DNA of 64,000 nt, from assembly GCF_900187385.1 (NCBI RefSeq), contig NZ_FYEY01000001.1, positions 5,704,001 through 5,768,000 of the forward strand, written 5' to 3'. Below the pieces are notes generated by a model that saw nothing but the letters and a program-made list of their open reading frames with translations, was not told the DNA's origin and made no database searches. Position numbers and translations under genes: made by a program. This document shows positions 31,831-40,165 of the stretch, piece after piece. The stretch's first letter is position 1, and each line of letters begins with the position of its first letter. The DNA is from Streptomyces sp. 2114.4 (GTDB lineage Bacteria; Actinomycetota; Actinomycetes; Streptomycetales; Streptomycetaceae).

Positions 31831-33482
31831 TCACCCTCGGCCCGGCCCTGCGCCGCGCCTCCGCGGCGGGCCTCGCCCTCGCCGCCTGCCTGGCTGCTTC
31901 CCCCGTGGGGGCCGTGGCCACCACGCCCCCCGCCGCGGACCGCAACCGCGCCGCGGACCACGACCGCGCGGCGACAACCGCCGTAGACGTCTCCGGCCCC
32001 GGCCCCGTAGACGGCTCCGTAGACGGCACCGGGACCGGGCTCGACCGCTACTACCGGCAGCACCTCGCCTGGGGCAGCTGTATCAAGGGCCCCGACGACG
32101 CGATGGGCCGTGGCCTGGAGAAGGCCGGTGTGCGGTGCGCGGACGTGACCGTGCCACTGGATTACGCCGACCCCCGGGGCCGCACGATCACCGTCGCGAT
32201 ATCCCGGCTCAAGGCCACCGACACCCGCCACCGCATCGGCTCGATGCTCCTCAACAACGGCGGCCCGGGCGGCCCCGCCCTCCAGTCCCCGCCGGACGTC
32301 CGCAAAGCGATGAAAGCGGTCGGCCCGCGCTACGACATCATCGGCTTCGACCCGCGCTTCGTCGGACGCAGCACCCCGCTGGACTGCCGTTGGCCCGTCG
32401 GCACCAGCGTCCTCTCGGCCGGTCTCAGCCGCGCGAGCTTCGAGCGGCAGGTCACCTTCCAGAAGGGCCTGGCCGACAAGTGCCGGGCCGCCAACGCGTC
32501 GGTGCTGCCGCACATCAGCACCCGCAACACGGCTCGCGACATGGACGTCATCCGCGGTGCGCTCGGCGAGCGGAAAATCTCCTACCTGGGCTACTCCTAC
32601 GGAACCTACCTGGGCACGGTGTACACCCAGCTGTTCCCCGGCCGCTTCGACCGGACCGTACTGGACGGGGCGCTCGCCCCGGACGGCTACGGCCCCCGGT
32701 TGCTTCAGGGCGCCGAACCCGAGAACGAGCGGGCGCTCTCCGACTGGGGCGCCTGGGCGGCGCGCCGCAACGCCGCCTACGGCCTCGGCCGCACCCGTGC
32801 CGACGTGCTCGCCACGGTCCGCAGCGTCGTCGCGGCGTCCGCGCGCGGTCTGACGGTCGGCACCGCCCCCGAGGTCTTCCGCCTCGACGACACCCAGGTG
32901 CCGTCCCTGATCACTGCCGAAATCGCGGATGACAGCGACGCGCAGCGGGCTGCCCTCGGCGAGCACCTGGCCGTACTGGCCAAGGCCGCAGGCGGGCAGC
33001 CGACCCGGCTGTCTCCGCAGTTCGCCGCAGCGCTGCGGACCATGCTGAACGGCGAGGACGCGAAATCCGCCGGGGCGCAGTCCGCGATCATCTGCGGGGA
33101 CAAGCCGGCCCCGCGCGACCCCGAGCGCTACTGGCGGGACATCGAGCGCAGCCGCGCCGAGCACGCGCTCTTCGGCCCGCTGACCAACAACATCGGACCG
33201 TGCGCCTTCTGGGACCGGCCGCGCGAGAAGCCCACGCAGGTGCGTCACGACGCTCCGGCGCTGATCGTGGCCGCCACCGGTGACCCGCGCGCCACGTACA
33301 AGAACAGTCTCGCTCTGCACGGCCTGTTGCCGAGCTCCCGGCTGATCACCCTCAAGGGCGCCAACCGCCACGGGCTCTACGGCGAGTACGGCAACGCCTG
33401 CGTGGACGGCAAGGTCAACCGGTACCTGGCCACCGGCAAGCTGCCGGAAGACGACCAGACCTGCGTCAAGCGGGACGGCTAG
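31827..33482 (+). CDS. Secreted S33-family tripeptidyl aminopeptidase-like hydrolase
   Basis: The protein has 551 residues. GTG 31827 is preceded by AAGGGG at 5-nt spacing. A Sec-type signal peptide covers about residues 1-32. The alpha/beta-hydrolase fold shows the oxyanion region LLNNGGPGGPAL, the nucleophile elbow YLGYSYGTYLG and a C-terminal TAP-like domain (ALIVAATGDPRATYKNS) ending with the catalytic His in NRHGLYG. This is the arrangement of the Streptomyces Tap and SlpD/SlpE extracellular mycelium-associated peptidases. It probably removes short peptides from protein N-termini outside the cell. Confidence 0.92.
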   Translation: MITLGPALRRASAAGLALAACLAASPVGAVATTPPAADRNRAADHDRAATTAVDVSGPGPVDGSVDGTGTGLDRYYRQHLAWGSCIKGPDDAMGRGLEKAGVRCADVTVPLDYADPRGRTITVAISRLKATDTRHRIGSMLLNNGGPGGPALQSPPDVRKAMKAVGPRYDIIGFDPRFVGRSTPLDCRWPVGTSVLSAGLSRASFERQVTFQKGLADKCRAANASVLPHISTRNTARDMDVIRGALGERKISYLGYSYGTYLGTVYTQLFPGRFDRTVLDGALAPDGYGPRLLQGAEPENERALSDWGAWAARRNAAYGLGRTRADVLATVRSVVAASARGLTVGTAPEVFRLDDTQVPSLITAEIADDSDAQRAALGEHLAVLAKAAGGQPTRLSPQFAAALRTMLNGEDAKSAGAQSAIICGDKPAPRDPERYWRDIERSRAEHALFGPLTNNIGPCAFWDRPREKPTQVRHDAPALIVAATGDPRATYKNSLALHGLLPSSRLITLKGANRHGLYGEYGNACVDGKVNRYLATGKLPEDDQTCVKRDG

Positions 33483-33526
33483 CGGCGGTGACGGGCGCGG
33501 CCGGGTCCGCCCGGCCGCTTCCCGGT

Positions 33527-34531
33527 TCAGTGGCCCAGTCGCTCCAGGGCGGCGAGCGGGTAGCGTTCCCCGGCCACCGCGCCGTCGGGCACGGCCGCCC
33601 GCAGCCGGGCCGTCTGCTCCGGGGTCAGCGCGATACCGGCCGCCGCGGCGTTCTCGTCCAGATACGTCCGGCGTTTGGTGCCGGGGATCGGGACGATGTC
33701 CTCGCCCTGGGCGAGCAGCCAGGCGAGGACGGCCTGCGCCGGGGTGCAGCCGAGGGATCCGGCGGCCGCGCGAACGGCCTGGACCAGGCGCAGATTGCGG
33801 TCGATGTTCGCCTCGGAGAACCGCGGCCAACGGCGCCGGGCATCCTCGGCGGTGAGGTCGTCGCGGGACGCCAGTGCACCCGTCAGCATGCCGCGCCCGA
33901 GCGGAGAGTAGGCGACGACGCCGATGCCGAGCTCCCGGCAGGTCGCCAGCATCTCGCCCTCCACGACCTCGCGAGTGAAGAGGGAGTACTCCAGTTGTAC
34001 GGCGCTGATGGGGTGGACGGCGTGCGCCCGGCGCAGCGTCTGCGGACTCACCTCGCTGAGGCCGAGATACCGCACGGTGCCGGCGGCGACCAGCTCGGCC
34101 AGGGCACCCACCGTCTCCTCGATGGGGACGGCCGGGTCGCGGCGGTGGAGGTAGTAGAGGTCGATGCGGTCCGTGCCGAGGCGGCGCAGCGAGGCGTGAC
34201 AGGCCTCGCGCACCCAGGCGGCGGAGGAGTCGACCTCGTTCACCCGCCCGGTCGCGGCGTCGTGCCGCAGCCCGAACTTGGTCGCGACGACCAGCCCGTC
34301 CCGCTCCGTCGCCGTGCGGCCGCGCAGCCAGCGGCCGAGGAATTCCTCGTTGGCGCCCCGCCCGTAGGCGTCCGCCGTGTCGAGCAGGGTGACGCCGAGC
34401 TCGACCGCCCGGTCAAGGGTCCGCACGGACTCCGCGTCGTCGGGGACGCCGTACGAGGTCGACATCCCCATGCAGCCGAGGCCGAGCGCGGATACGGTCG
34501 GGCCGTGGGTGCCGAGCTGCCGGTGCTTCAT
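33527..34531 (-). CDS. Aldo/keto reductase
   Basis: This 334-residue NADPH-dependent oxidoreductase has an AKR12/AKR13-like barrel. It shows [15 protein letters not shown], the catalytic Asp in LLDTADAYG with the Tyr, the Lys in VVATKFG, the His in YYLHRRDP, and the cofactor-binding [18 protein letters not shown] 34537 (two codons earlier) is an alternative start. The substrate is unknown. It overlaps nothing and is transcribed in the same direction as the DUF397 gene, 17 nt downstream of it. Confidence 0.93.
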   Translation of the reverse strand: MKHRQLGTHGPTVSALGLGCMGMSTSYGVPDDAESVRTLDRAVELGVTLLDTADAYGRGANEEFLGRWLRGRTATERDGLVVATKFGLRHDAATGRVNEVDSSAAWVREACHASLRRLGTDRIDLYYLHRRDPAVPIEETVGALAELVAAGTVRYLGLSEVSPQTLRRAHAVHPISAVQLEYSLFTREVVEGEMLATCRELGIGVVAYSPLGRGMLTGALASRDDLTAEDARRRWPRFSEANIDRNLRLVQAVRAAAGSLGCTPAQAVLAWLLAQGEDIVPIPGTKRRTYLDENAAAAGIALTPEQTARLRAAVPDGAVAGERYPLAALERLGH

Positions 34532-34548
34532 CGTCACGCTGGGGCCGC

Positions 34549-34812
34549 TCAGTTGGTGACGTCGGCAAGGAAGGCTGCCCAGGCGGTGGCGCTCAGGGTG
34601 AGCACCGGCCCGGTGGGGTTTTTGGAGTCGCGGATGTGTATGGCGTGGGGGCAGGTGGCGACTTCGAGGCAGTCGCCGCCTGCGCTGCCGCTGTGGCTGG
34701 ACTTGTGCCAGTCGTAGGCGACTTCGATGCAGTTACCGCCTTCGCTGGCGCTGTAGCTGGACTTGAACCAGCTAAGACCGTGAGAGAAGTGCTGGGCTGC
34801 TGTGCTGGTCAT
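34549..34812 (-). CDS. DUF397 protein, partner of the adjacent XRE regulator
   Basis: This 87-residue protein has two copies of the DUF397 core: [18 protein letters not shown] (about residues 15-32) and [18 protein letters not shown] (about 35-52), followed by the family ending [23 protein letters not shown]397 proteins are small partners encoded beside WhiJ-type XRE regulators in Streptomyces, and some pairs have been described as toxin-antitoxin-like regulatory pairs. The start overlaps the stop of the XRE gene by 4 nt (ATGA), so translation is coupled. Confidence 0.93.
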   Translation of the reverse strand: MTSTAAQHFSHGLSWFKSSYSASEGGNCIEVAYDWHKSSHSGSAGGDCLEVATCPHAIHIRDSKNPTGPVLTLSATAWAAFLADVTN

Positions 34813-35633
34813 GGCTCTCCTAGCAAGTCGTCCAGCAGGCTCTTCGTCTCCTCAGGGGTGAGGGCCTGCGACCGCAGCATCCCATATTTCTGTTGGTAAC
34901 CACTGACCTCGTCCGGATCATCGACGAGGAAGCTGATCCGTTGCGCTTCGATGTAGGCAAGATGCTCGTGTTCGGGTGTCTCCAGCAGGACCAAAGGACC
35001 GTCCAAGGAAGCATGGGGACATCGGGCCGTCGGCATGATCTGAAGTCCCAGGAAGGGGAGTTCGGCGCACGACCGGAGATGGCGGAGCTGGGCACTCAGG
35101 GTCTTGGGGCCGCCGATCGGCCGGTGGAGTGCGACCTCTTCCAGGATGAAGTTGAGCATGGGACGAGGATTCTCGCGCTCCAGCAGCTTCTGTCGGCTGA
35201 TGCGTCCGGAGACCCATTCCTCGGTCTGGTCGTTCTCCAGGGGCGGGTAGAGGGAGTCGAATGTTGCCCGTGCGTACGGCTCGGTCTGCAACAGGCCGGG
35301 CACCACCTGGTTTTCGTACGACAGCAGCGTCAGCGCCTCCTCCTCGTGCTCCACCAGGTCCTGCACGAACGCGGGCAGCTTCTCCCGCTCCGGGACCTTC
35401 GCCACCGCGACCGCTAACGCCCCCTTGGTGCCGAGGACTTCGTCCATCGTCTCGGCCAGGTCGAGCTTCAGCGGTCTGCGGCCCTGCTCGACCGAGCCGA
35501 TGGTGTCCTCGTGCACTCCCACCCGCTCGGCCAGCATGGGCTGGGTCATGCGGGCGGCCTTCCGGAAGTGACTCAGCTGGGCGCCGATCACATGCCAGGA
35601 AGTGATCCTCTTCGGTTTGTTCGCCTGGTGCAT
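34809..35633 (-). CDS. WhiJ-like XRE-family regulator (HTH plus DUF5753)
   Basis: The protein has 274 residues. ATG 35633 is preceded by GGGGAAGG at 8-nt spacing. The N-terminal helix-turn-helix spans about residues 15-70 (GAQLSHFRKAARMTQPMLAE, VHEDTIGSVEQGRRPLK). The DUF5753 ligand or effector domain follows (FVQDLVEHEEEALTLLSYEN, VVPGLLQTEPYARA). WhiJ-type proteins repress developmental genes until released, with DUF397 partners modulating them. It is divergent from an anti-sigma-like ATPase, completing the usual three-gene arrangement. Confidence 0.93.
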   Translation of the reverse strand: MHQANKPKRITSWHVIGAQLSHFRKAARMTQPMLAERVGVHEDTIGSVEQGRRPLKLDLAETMDEVLGTKGALAVAVAKVPEREKLPAFVQDLVEHEEEALTLLSYENQVVPGLLQTEPYARATFDSLYPPLENDQTEEWVSGRISRQKLLERENPRPMLNFILEEVALHRPIGGPKTLSAQLRHLRSCAELPFLGLQIMPTARCPHASLDGPLVLLETPEHEHLAYIEAQRISFLVDDPDEVSGYQQKYGMLRSQALTPEETKSLLDDLLGEP

Positions 35634-35721
35634 GCGCTCTGCCTTCCCCTCCCCGCGAGGGCATGACACCGCCAGAAGTCGTACATCGCATCCGTACGAC
35701 CTGACGCTGTGGACCAGCATA

Positions 35722-35736
35722 GTCACGCACTGTGAC
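35722..35736. promoter_or_regulatory. Inverted repeat at the divergent XRE/ATPase promoter
   Basis: GTCAC-N5-GTGAC overlaps the GTG 35732 start of the ATPase gene and lies about 90 nt upstream of the XRE gene. It may be the regulator's operator. Confidence 0.4.
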
Positions 35737-36226
35737 AGTGGCGGTTATGCACAAGGAGATCCGGGCGCTCTGCGCCCGTACGGCGTTCTACCGGCGCGAG
35801 CGCCGATCCGTCCTGCGGGCGCGGGAGTTCGCGCGTACCGCCCTCACCGACTGGGGCCTGGACCACCTCGCGGACGACGTCCTGTTGTGCGTGAGCGAGC
35901 TGGCCACGAACGCCCTGCTGCACGGCGTTCCGCCCGGCCGTGGGTACCGGTTGTGCCTGTCGCTGGACGAGAGCGGGCTGCTGCGTGTCGAGGTGCACGA
36001 CAGCGGTGCCGGGGAGCCGCGGCTGCCCGTGTCGCTGCCGTGCGACGGTGGCGAGGGCGAGTGCGAGTCCGGGCGGGGGCTGTTGCTGGTGTCCGCGCTC
36101 GCCGACGCGTGGGGCATCGGCGAGCGCGTGCCGGGGAAGATCGTGTGGTGCGAGTTCCGCTGCTACGGCAAGGGCTACGGCAAGGGTTGCAGCGAGGGCT
36201 GTGGCACGAACTACGGCAAGTCGTGA
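35732..36226 (+). CDS. Anti-sigma-like ATP-binding protein (HATPase_c, RsbW/AbaA type)
   Basis: The protein has 164 residues from GTG 35732, or 159 from ATG 35747. It has the histidine-kinase-like ATPase fold used by RsbW/SpoIIAB anti-sigma factors: the N box is LLCVSELATNALLHG (about residues 51-65), then LRVEVHDSGAG and a glycine-rich lid GRGLLLVSALADAWG. There is no phospho-acceptor domain. The last 25 residues are an unusual Gly-Lys-Tyr-Cys repeat (CYGKGYGKGCSEGCG). It is divergent from the whiJ-like regulator, and its 3' end overlaps the converging chitinase gene by 16 nt. Confidence 0.9.
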   Translation: MTVAVMHKEIRALCARTAFYRRERRSVLRAREFARTALTDWGLDHLADDVLLCVSELATNALLHGVPPGRGYRLCLSLDESGLLRVEVHDSGAGEPRLPVSLPCDGGEGECESGRGLLLVSALADAWGIGERVPGKIVWCEFRCYGKGYGKGCSEGCGTNYGKS

Positions 36227-37950
36227 ACGTGCGGGCCGACCGCGTTCGACCAGGCGTTGCCGTTTGCCGCGTCCCAGTTGGTCGACCAGGTCATGGCGCC
36301 CCGGATTCCTGGGTAGGTCCTGGCAGGTTTGAAGGAGCCGCAGCTGGTGCCCCGGGCGAGGCAGTCCAGGGCGGCGTTGACGACGGACGGGGCGACATAG
36401 CCGCTGCCCGCGCCGCGGGTGGAGGCGGGCAGGCCCAGGCCCACCTGGGAGGGGTCGAGGCCGCCTTCGAGCTGGATGCAGGCCAGGGCGGTGAGGAAGT
36501 CGACGGTGCCCTGGGAGTAGACCTTGCCGTCGCAGCCGAGCATGGAACCGCTGTTGTAGTACTGCATGTTCACGACGGTGAGGATGTCCTTGACGTTCAG
36601 CGCCGTTTGGAAGTAGCCGCCCGAGGTGGACTGCATGTCGAGGGTCTGGGGAGCCATGGTGAGGACGAGCCTGCCGCCCGCCTTCTGGGAGAGCGAGCGC
36701 AGTGCCTGGCTCATGTAGGTGGGGTTGAGGCCGTTTTCGAGGTCGATGTCGACGCCGTCGAAGCCGTACTGCTGCATGAGGGTGTGGAGGCTGGTGGCGA
36801 AGTTGGCGGCCGAGGCGGCGTCGTTGACGGAGACGGTGCCCCGTTCGCCGCCGACGGAGAGGATCACCGACTTCCCGGCCGCCTGCTTGGCCTTGATGTC
36901 GGCCTTGAACTGGTCGACGGTGTAGCCGCCCAGGCCGGCCGAGTCGAGGGTGAAGGTGACGGCACCGGGCGTGGTGGTGGCGTCGGCGAAGGCGACCGCG
37001 ATGATGTCGTACTGGCCGGGCACGTCACTGAGTTTCTGGACGGTGGCGCCGTTGTTGAAGTTCTGCCAGTAGCCGGTGACCGCGTGTTTGGGGACCGTGG
37101 GGGTGCCGCCGCTGCCGGAGGGGGCGGTGGTGGCCGTGATCTCGGCCGAGCGGGCCGATTCGCCGGCCGCGTTGGTGGCCGTGACCTGGAAGCGGTAGGC
37201 GGTGGCGGGGGCCAGGCCCGTGACGGTCGCCGAAGTTCCGGTCGCCGTCCCGTACTTGGTGCCGTCGCGGTAGACGGTGTAGCCGGTGGCGCCGGAGACC
37301 TGGTTCCAGGACAGGGTTACGGAGGACGAGGTCACCGCGTGAGCGGTGAGTCCGCCGGGGGTGGCCGGGGCCTGTGGCCCGGGGTCGGTGCCGCCCCCGC
37401 CGTCGGGGCCGAGGACGCTGAAGTCGTCGGCGAGGTAAGCGGGTTGGCCGTACCAGCCGTGGGTGTAGACGGTGACGGAGGTCGTCGTGGGGCCCGTGGT
37501 GAAGGAGGTGCTGAGCTGCTGCCAGTCGGTGGCGGACGGGGTCCAGGTGGAGACGTCCGTGGTGCCGGTGCCGGAGGCGCCCAGGTAGACGTAGGAGCCC
37601 TGGACGTACGCGCTGAGCCGGTAGGCCGAGCCGGGCTTGACGGCGACGGTCTGGGAGCAGGTGGCGTTGTCGGAGGGGGTGGGGGTCGCCTTGAGGGCGC
37701 CGGTGCCGCTGTGGACGGGGGAGCCGATGGTGCTGCCGCTGCCTGCCGAACAGGTCCAGTTGCTCAGGCCGGACTCGAAGCCGGCGTTCCTGGCGGCGTT
37801 GACATCGGCCGCGGCGGCCGGGGTGGAGCCGGAGAGGGTGGCCGCCACGGCGGCGAGGGCCGTCAGTGCCGCGGCGAGGAGGCGTCTGTGGCGGGCGGGG
37901 CGAGTAGGGCGGGTGCGGCCGGTGGGGCGAGTATGTGCGGTACGAGGCAT
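36211..37950 (-). CDS. Secreted GH18 chitinase with N-terminal carbohydrate-binding and FnIII domains
   Basis: The protein has 579 residues; ATG 37950 has GGAG at 6-nt spacing. A signal peptide with an Arg-rich start ends near residue 47. The mature protein has a carbohydrate-binding module (NAGFESGLSNWTCSAGSGST to about residue 185), a fibronectin type III domain (about 195-285) and a GH18 catalytic domain with the active-site motif DGVDIDLE intact. It should hydrolyse chitin to N-acetylglucosamine oligomers outside the cell. A DasR-like site and degenerate 12-bp direct repeats lie upstream, as in known Streptomyces chitinase promoters. Confidence 0.95.
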   Translation of the reverse strand: MPRTAHTRPTGRTRPTRPARHRRLLAAALTALAAVAATLSGSTPAAAADVNAARNAGFESGLSNWTCSAGSGSTIGSPVHSGTGALKATPTPSDNATCSQTVAVKPGSAYRLSAYVQGSYVYLGASGTGTTDVSTWTPSATDWQQLSTSFTTGPTTTSVTVYTHGWYGQPAYLADDFSVLGPDGGGGTDPGPQAPATPGGLTAHAVTSSSVTLSWNQVSGATGYTVYRDGTKYGTATGTSATVTGLAPATAYRFQVTATNAAGESARSAEITATTAPSGSGGTPTVPKHAVTGYWQNFNNGATVQKLSDVPGQYDIIAVAFADATTTPGAVTFTLDSAGLGGYTVDQFKADIKAKQAAGKSVILSVGGERGTVSVNDAASAANFATSLHTLMQQYGFDGVDIDLENGLNPTYMSQALRSLSQKAGGRLVLTMAPQTLDMQSTSGGYFQTALNVKDILTVVNMQYYNSGSMLGCDGKVYSQGTVDFLTALACIQLEGGLDPSQVGLGLPASTRGAGSGYVAPSVVNAALDCLARGTSCGSFKPARTYPGIRGAMTWSTNWDAANGNAWSNAVGPHVHDLP

Positions 37951-38022
37951 GACTGTCTCCGGTGTCGAGGGGGGAACACGGGGAGAACTGCAGCAAGACG
38001 GTGGCCACCGCTTCTGGGCTCA

Positions 38023-38054
38023 GAATGGTTCAGACCAATAGGACGGTCAAGAGG
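38023..38054 (-). promoter_or_regulatory. DasR-like site and degenerate chitinase-type direct repeats
   Basis: AATGGTTCAGACCAAT (38023-38038) matches 12 of 16 positions of the DasR consensus that I recall. It also contains TGGTTCAGACCA, which matches 9 of 12 positions of the known TGGTCTAGACCT chitinase repeat. A weaker second copy (8 of 12) lies at 38043-38054. Both are about 75-105 nt before the chitinase start. Confidence 0.6.
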
Positions 38055-38105
38055 TCTGGCGTGGTGGGGACTTGGGAAACGTTCGTGGCGGACAGGGGTA
38101 CCCGG

Positions 38106-39122
38106 TCACAGGGGCGGTGTCCCCTGCGCCGCCGCGCCCGCCGGTTGCGAGGCCGGGGTGGCCTCCGGGGACCCGCCCTCCGGACGCTCCGGCCCGCCCT
38201 CCGCCGTGGCCGCCGGTGCCGCCGCCTGCCGGCCCCAGGCCGTACCGACGAGGATCAGGACCGCCCCGGCCGCGCCGAGCGGGCCGGGCCGGTCCCCGCC
38301 GGCGACGACGCCGATCACGGCCGCCCAGAGCGGTTCGGTGCCCAGCAGCAGGCTCACGCGGGAGGGCGAGGTGCGGCGCACCGCCCACATCTGCACGAAG
38401 AAGGCGAAGAGGGTGCACATCAGCGCCAGGTGGAGGAGCGCGGCCCACTGCTGCGGGGAGTAGGCGGCCGCGACCTCCGCCGGTGAGACGCCGGCGAAGG
38501 GCGACGCGAGCGCGAAGACGGCGATGGCGCCGGTGAACTGGACCACCGTCAGCGCCCCGGAGTCGGTCGAACGGACCGTCTTCATACGGCCCGTGGCCAT
38601 CACGTACACGGTGCGGGCGACGGCCGCGAGCAGCATCAGGAGATCGCCGGACGACGGCGTGGTGAACCCCGGCCCCTGGGTCAGCAGGGCCACACCGGTC
38701 ACGGACAGTGCCGCCGCGCCGAGGAACGCCCCGGTGGGGCGGGTGCGGGTCGCCACGGCCTCCGCGAGCGGGGTGAAGATCATGGTCAGGCTGATGATGA
38801 GGCCCGCGTTGGTCGCCGAGGTGTGCACCACCCCGAACGTCTCCAGCAGCAGGACGCCGGACAGGAGCATGCCGAGAAGCACGCCCGCGCAGGTCTCCCG
38901 GGCGCTGAGCCGGCCGATCGCGCGGCCCGCGACCACCGCCATCACCGGCGCGGCCACCACGAACCGCAGCAGGAGCAGGGCGATGACGGTGGCTGTGGTG
39001 GCCAGTTCCTTGGCGGCCAGGTAGCTGGAGCCCCAGACGACGGCTACCAGGACGACCGGCAGATCGATGAGCCAGAGGGGCCGGTTGCCGGGGCGGGCGG
39101 TGCCGGAGGTCAGGGGGGTCAT
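38106..39122 (-). CDS. EamA/DMT-family drug-metabolite transporter
   Basis: This 338-residue membrane protein has ten predicted helices in two EamA repeats (LIDLPVVLVAVVWGSSYLAA begins the first; GDLLMLLAAVARTVYVMATG begins the second). The FTPLAEAVATRTRPTGAFLG and LGTEPLWAAVIGVV segments are typical. The C-terminal 35 residues are a Pro/Ala/Gly-rich cytoplasmic tail. It probably exports or exchanges small metabolites; the substrate is unknown. ATG 39122 starts the conserved part; the frame extends further upstream without conservation. Confidence 0.9.
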   Translation of the reverse strand: MTPLTSGTARPGNRPLWLIDLPVVLVAVVWGSSYLAAKELATTATVIALLLLRFVVAAPVMAVVAGRAIGRLSARETCAGVLLGMLLSGVLLLETFGVVHTSATNAGLIISLTMIFTPLAEAVATRTRPTGAFLGAAALSVTGVALLTQGPGFTTPSSGDLLMLLAAVARTVYVMATGRMKTVRSTDSGALTVVQFTGAIAVFALASPFAGVSPAEVAAAYSPQQWAALLHLALMCTLFAFFVQMWAVRRTSPSRVSLLLGTEPLWAAVIGVVAGGDRPGPLGAAGAVLILVGTAWGRQAAAPAATAEGGPERPEGGSPEATPASQPAGAAAQGTPPL

Positions 39123-39282
39123 GGTGCGCGGGGTCCTTGTCCGATCTTTGTCCGATGAGTGCGGCCGTACGGCGGGGGAGGCCGTCGGGTCGTGAAGGCC
39201 AGCATGATCTTCCCAGGGCGGTGCGCCCACTGGGTAGCCCCAATTGCGGATAATTAACGCAAAACTTGGTGACTATAGCCTC

Positions 39283-39393
39283 ATGCGCAATAATTACGTC
39301 ACTCACTGTGTGCATTTATTGAGATCCGGCGGAGTGGATATCCCGCCGGGTGCAAGAGGAATGCTCGTTCTCAAAAAAATGCTGAATGATTAG
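39283..39393 (+). CDS. Candidate 36-residue ORF with a TTA codon in a low-GC segment
   Basis: ATG 39283 to TAG 39391-39393 encodes a 36-residue peptide (MRNNYVTHCVHLLRSGG and ending LVLKKMLND). The twelfth codon is TTA (39316-39318), which in Streptomyces needs the bldA tRNA. A TATAGC-like box at 39274-39279 lies just before the ATG, so a leaderless transcript is possible. The surrounding DNA has markedly lower GC than the rest of the window (24 of 60 bases at 39241-39300). It is in the same frame as the next ORF, separated only by this stop. No family is recognised. Confidence 0.4.
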   Translation: MRNNYVTHCVHLLRSGGVDIPPGARGMLVLKKMLND

Positions 39394-39402
39394 GGGGGCG
39401 TG

Positions 39403-39762
39403 GTGCGCGCAGAAGAAGTGAATCCTGATGAAATCCTTGCCGAGATCATCTTGAGTAAAAAGGTTGGGACAGCCCATGTGCGGCTGATTGGGGACCTGAT
39501 CTCAGTCGATGCGCAACTCAGTATCGCCGCGCTGCAAAGCGGCGGTCTGCCGCTGGAACAGATGGCTGATATCGCTGAGGCCGTGTTGCCGTTGGAGGGG
39601 GCCTATATCCAGGCGTGGGACGAGGTTAATTCTGAACCCGGCTTCGAAGAATCGATGCCCAAGCTGCAGGAATTGGAACGCGCGTTGAGGAATGCAGTAG
39701 AGGGGATTATTGAAATCGCGCAGAGGTATCAGCTTTCGGTGAGTCGGACGTACCTCGACTGA
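39403..39762 (+). CDS. Unknown protein of about 119 residues in a low-GC segment
   Basis: GTG 39403 is used as the start (GTG 39400 is adjacent), with a GGGGGG tract at 39393-39398 as a possible ribosome-binding site. The protein is acidic and mostly helical in appearance (VNPDEILAEIILSKKVGTAH, LPLEQMADIAEAVLPLEGAY, LQELERALRNAVEGIIEIAQ) with no signal peptide or membrane segment. Codon use is unlike the neighbours, with many A- or T-ending codons, and GC is about half, which suggests recent transfer. No family is recognised. The upstream 36-residue ORF is in the same frame, so the two may be one gene interrupted by an amber codon. Confidence 0.7.
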   Translation: MRAEEVNPDEILAEIILSKKVGTAHVRLIGDLISVDAQLSIAALQSGGLPLEQMADIAEAVLPLEGAYIQAWDEVNSEPGFEESMPKLQELERALRNAVEGIIEIAQRYQLSVSRTYLD

Positions 39763-39801
39763 GTCTCACACCGCGGTGGCTCGGCCCGTGGGAACTGCCT
39801 C

Positions 39802-39897
39802 CCGGTGATCGCCCAGCTGATGCAGGCCAGCGAGGACACCGTCGCCGGTGAGGTGAGCAAGATCCGGAGCGAGGTGCAGGTGCCCGTCGCCGGGTGA
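39802..39897 (+). pseudogene. Possible remnant of an IS630-type transposase helix-turn-helix
   Basis: The frame CCG 39802 to TGA 39897 encodes VIAQLMQASEDTVAGEVSKI, which resembles the winged-helix segment of IS630-family transposases (typically AxLxxxSxDTVRxVIxRF). No other part of a transposase and no terminal repeats are seen. The rest of the gap 39763-40165 holds no recognisable gene. Confidence 0.4.
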
Positions 39898-40165
39898 TCG
39901 GCAGCGGGGCCACCGGGAAGGGTGGATGGCTGGAAAGAGCGGATGGCTGGGAAAGAGTGGGCGAGTTCCCCGGTGGCGTCTCTTGTGGGGAAGTCCACAA
40001 AGAGGTCAAAGGATCTTTTTCGGGTGTCACTCTGCTCTGATGAGGGCCCCGGTGCCGCCCGCCTGACCGGTTGGTGGCGGGGCGCTCCGTCCCCGTACAT
40101 CCGCGCTCGGCACCACCCGCTACCGGGAGATATCGACGCACAACCCCGGGAAGCAGACGAGGTCC

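Noticed and set aside
35602-38463. 953-residue plus-strand open frame opposite the chitinase gene
   Set aside because: It overlaps a clear GH18 chitinase and a clear ATPase gene and has Gly/Val-rich shadow composition.
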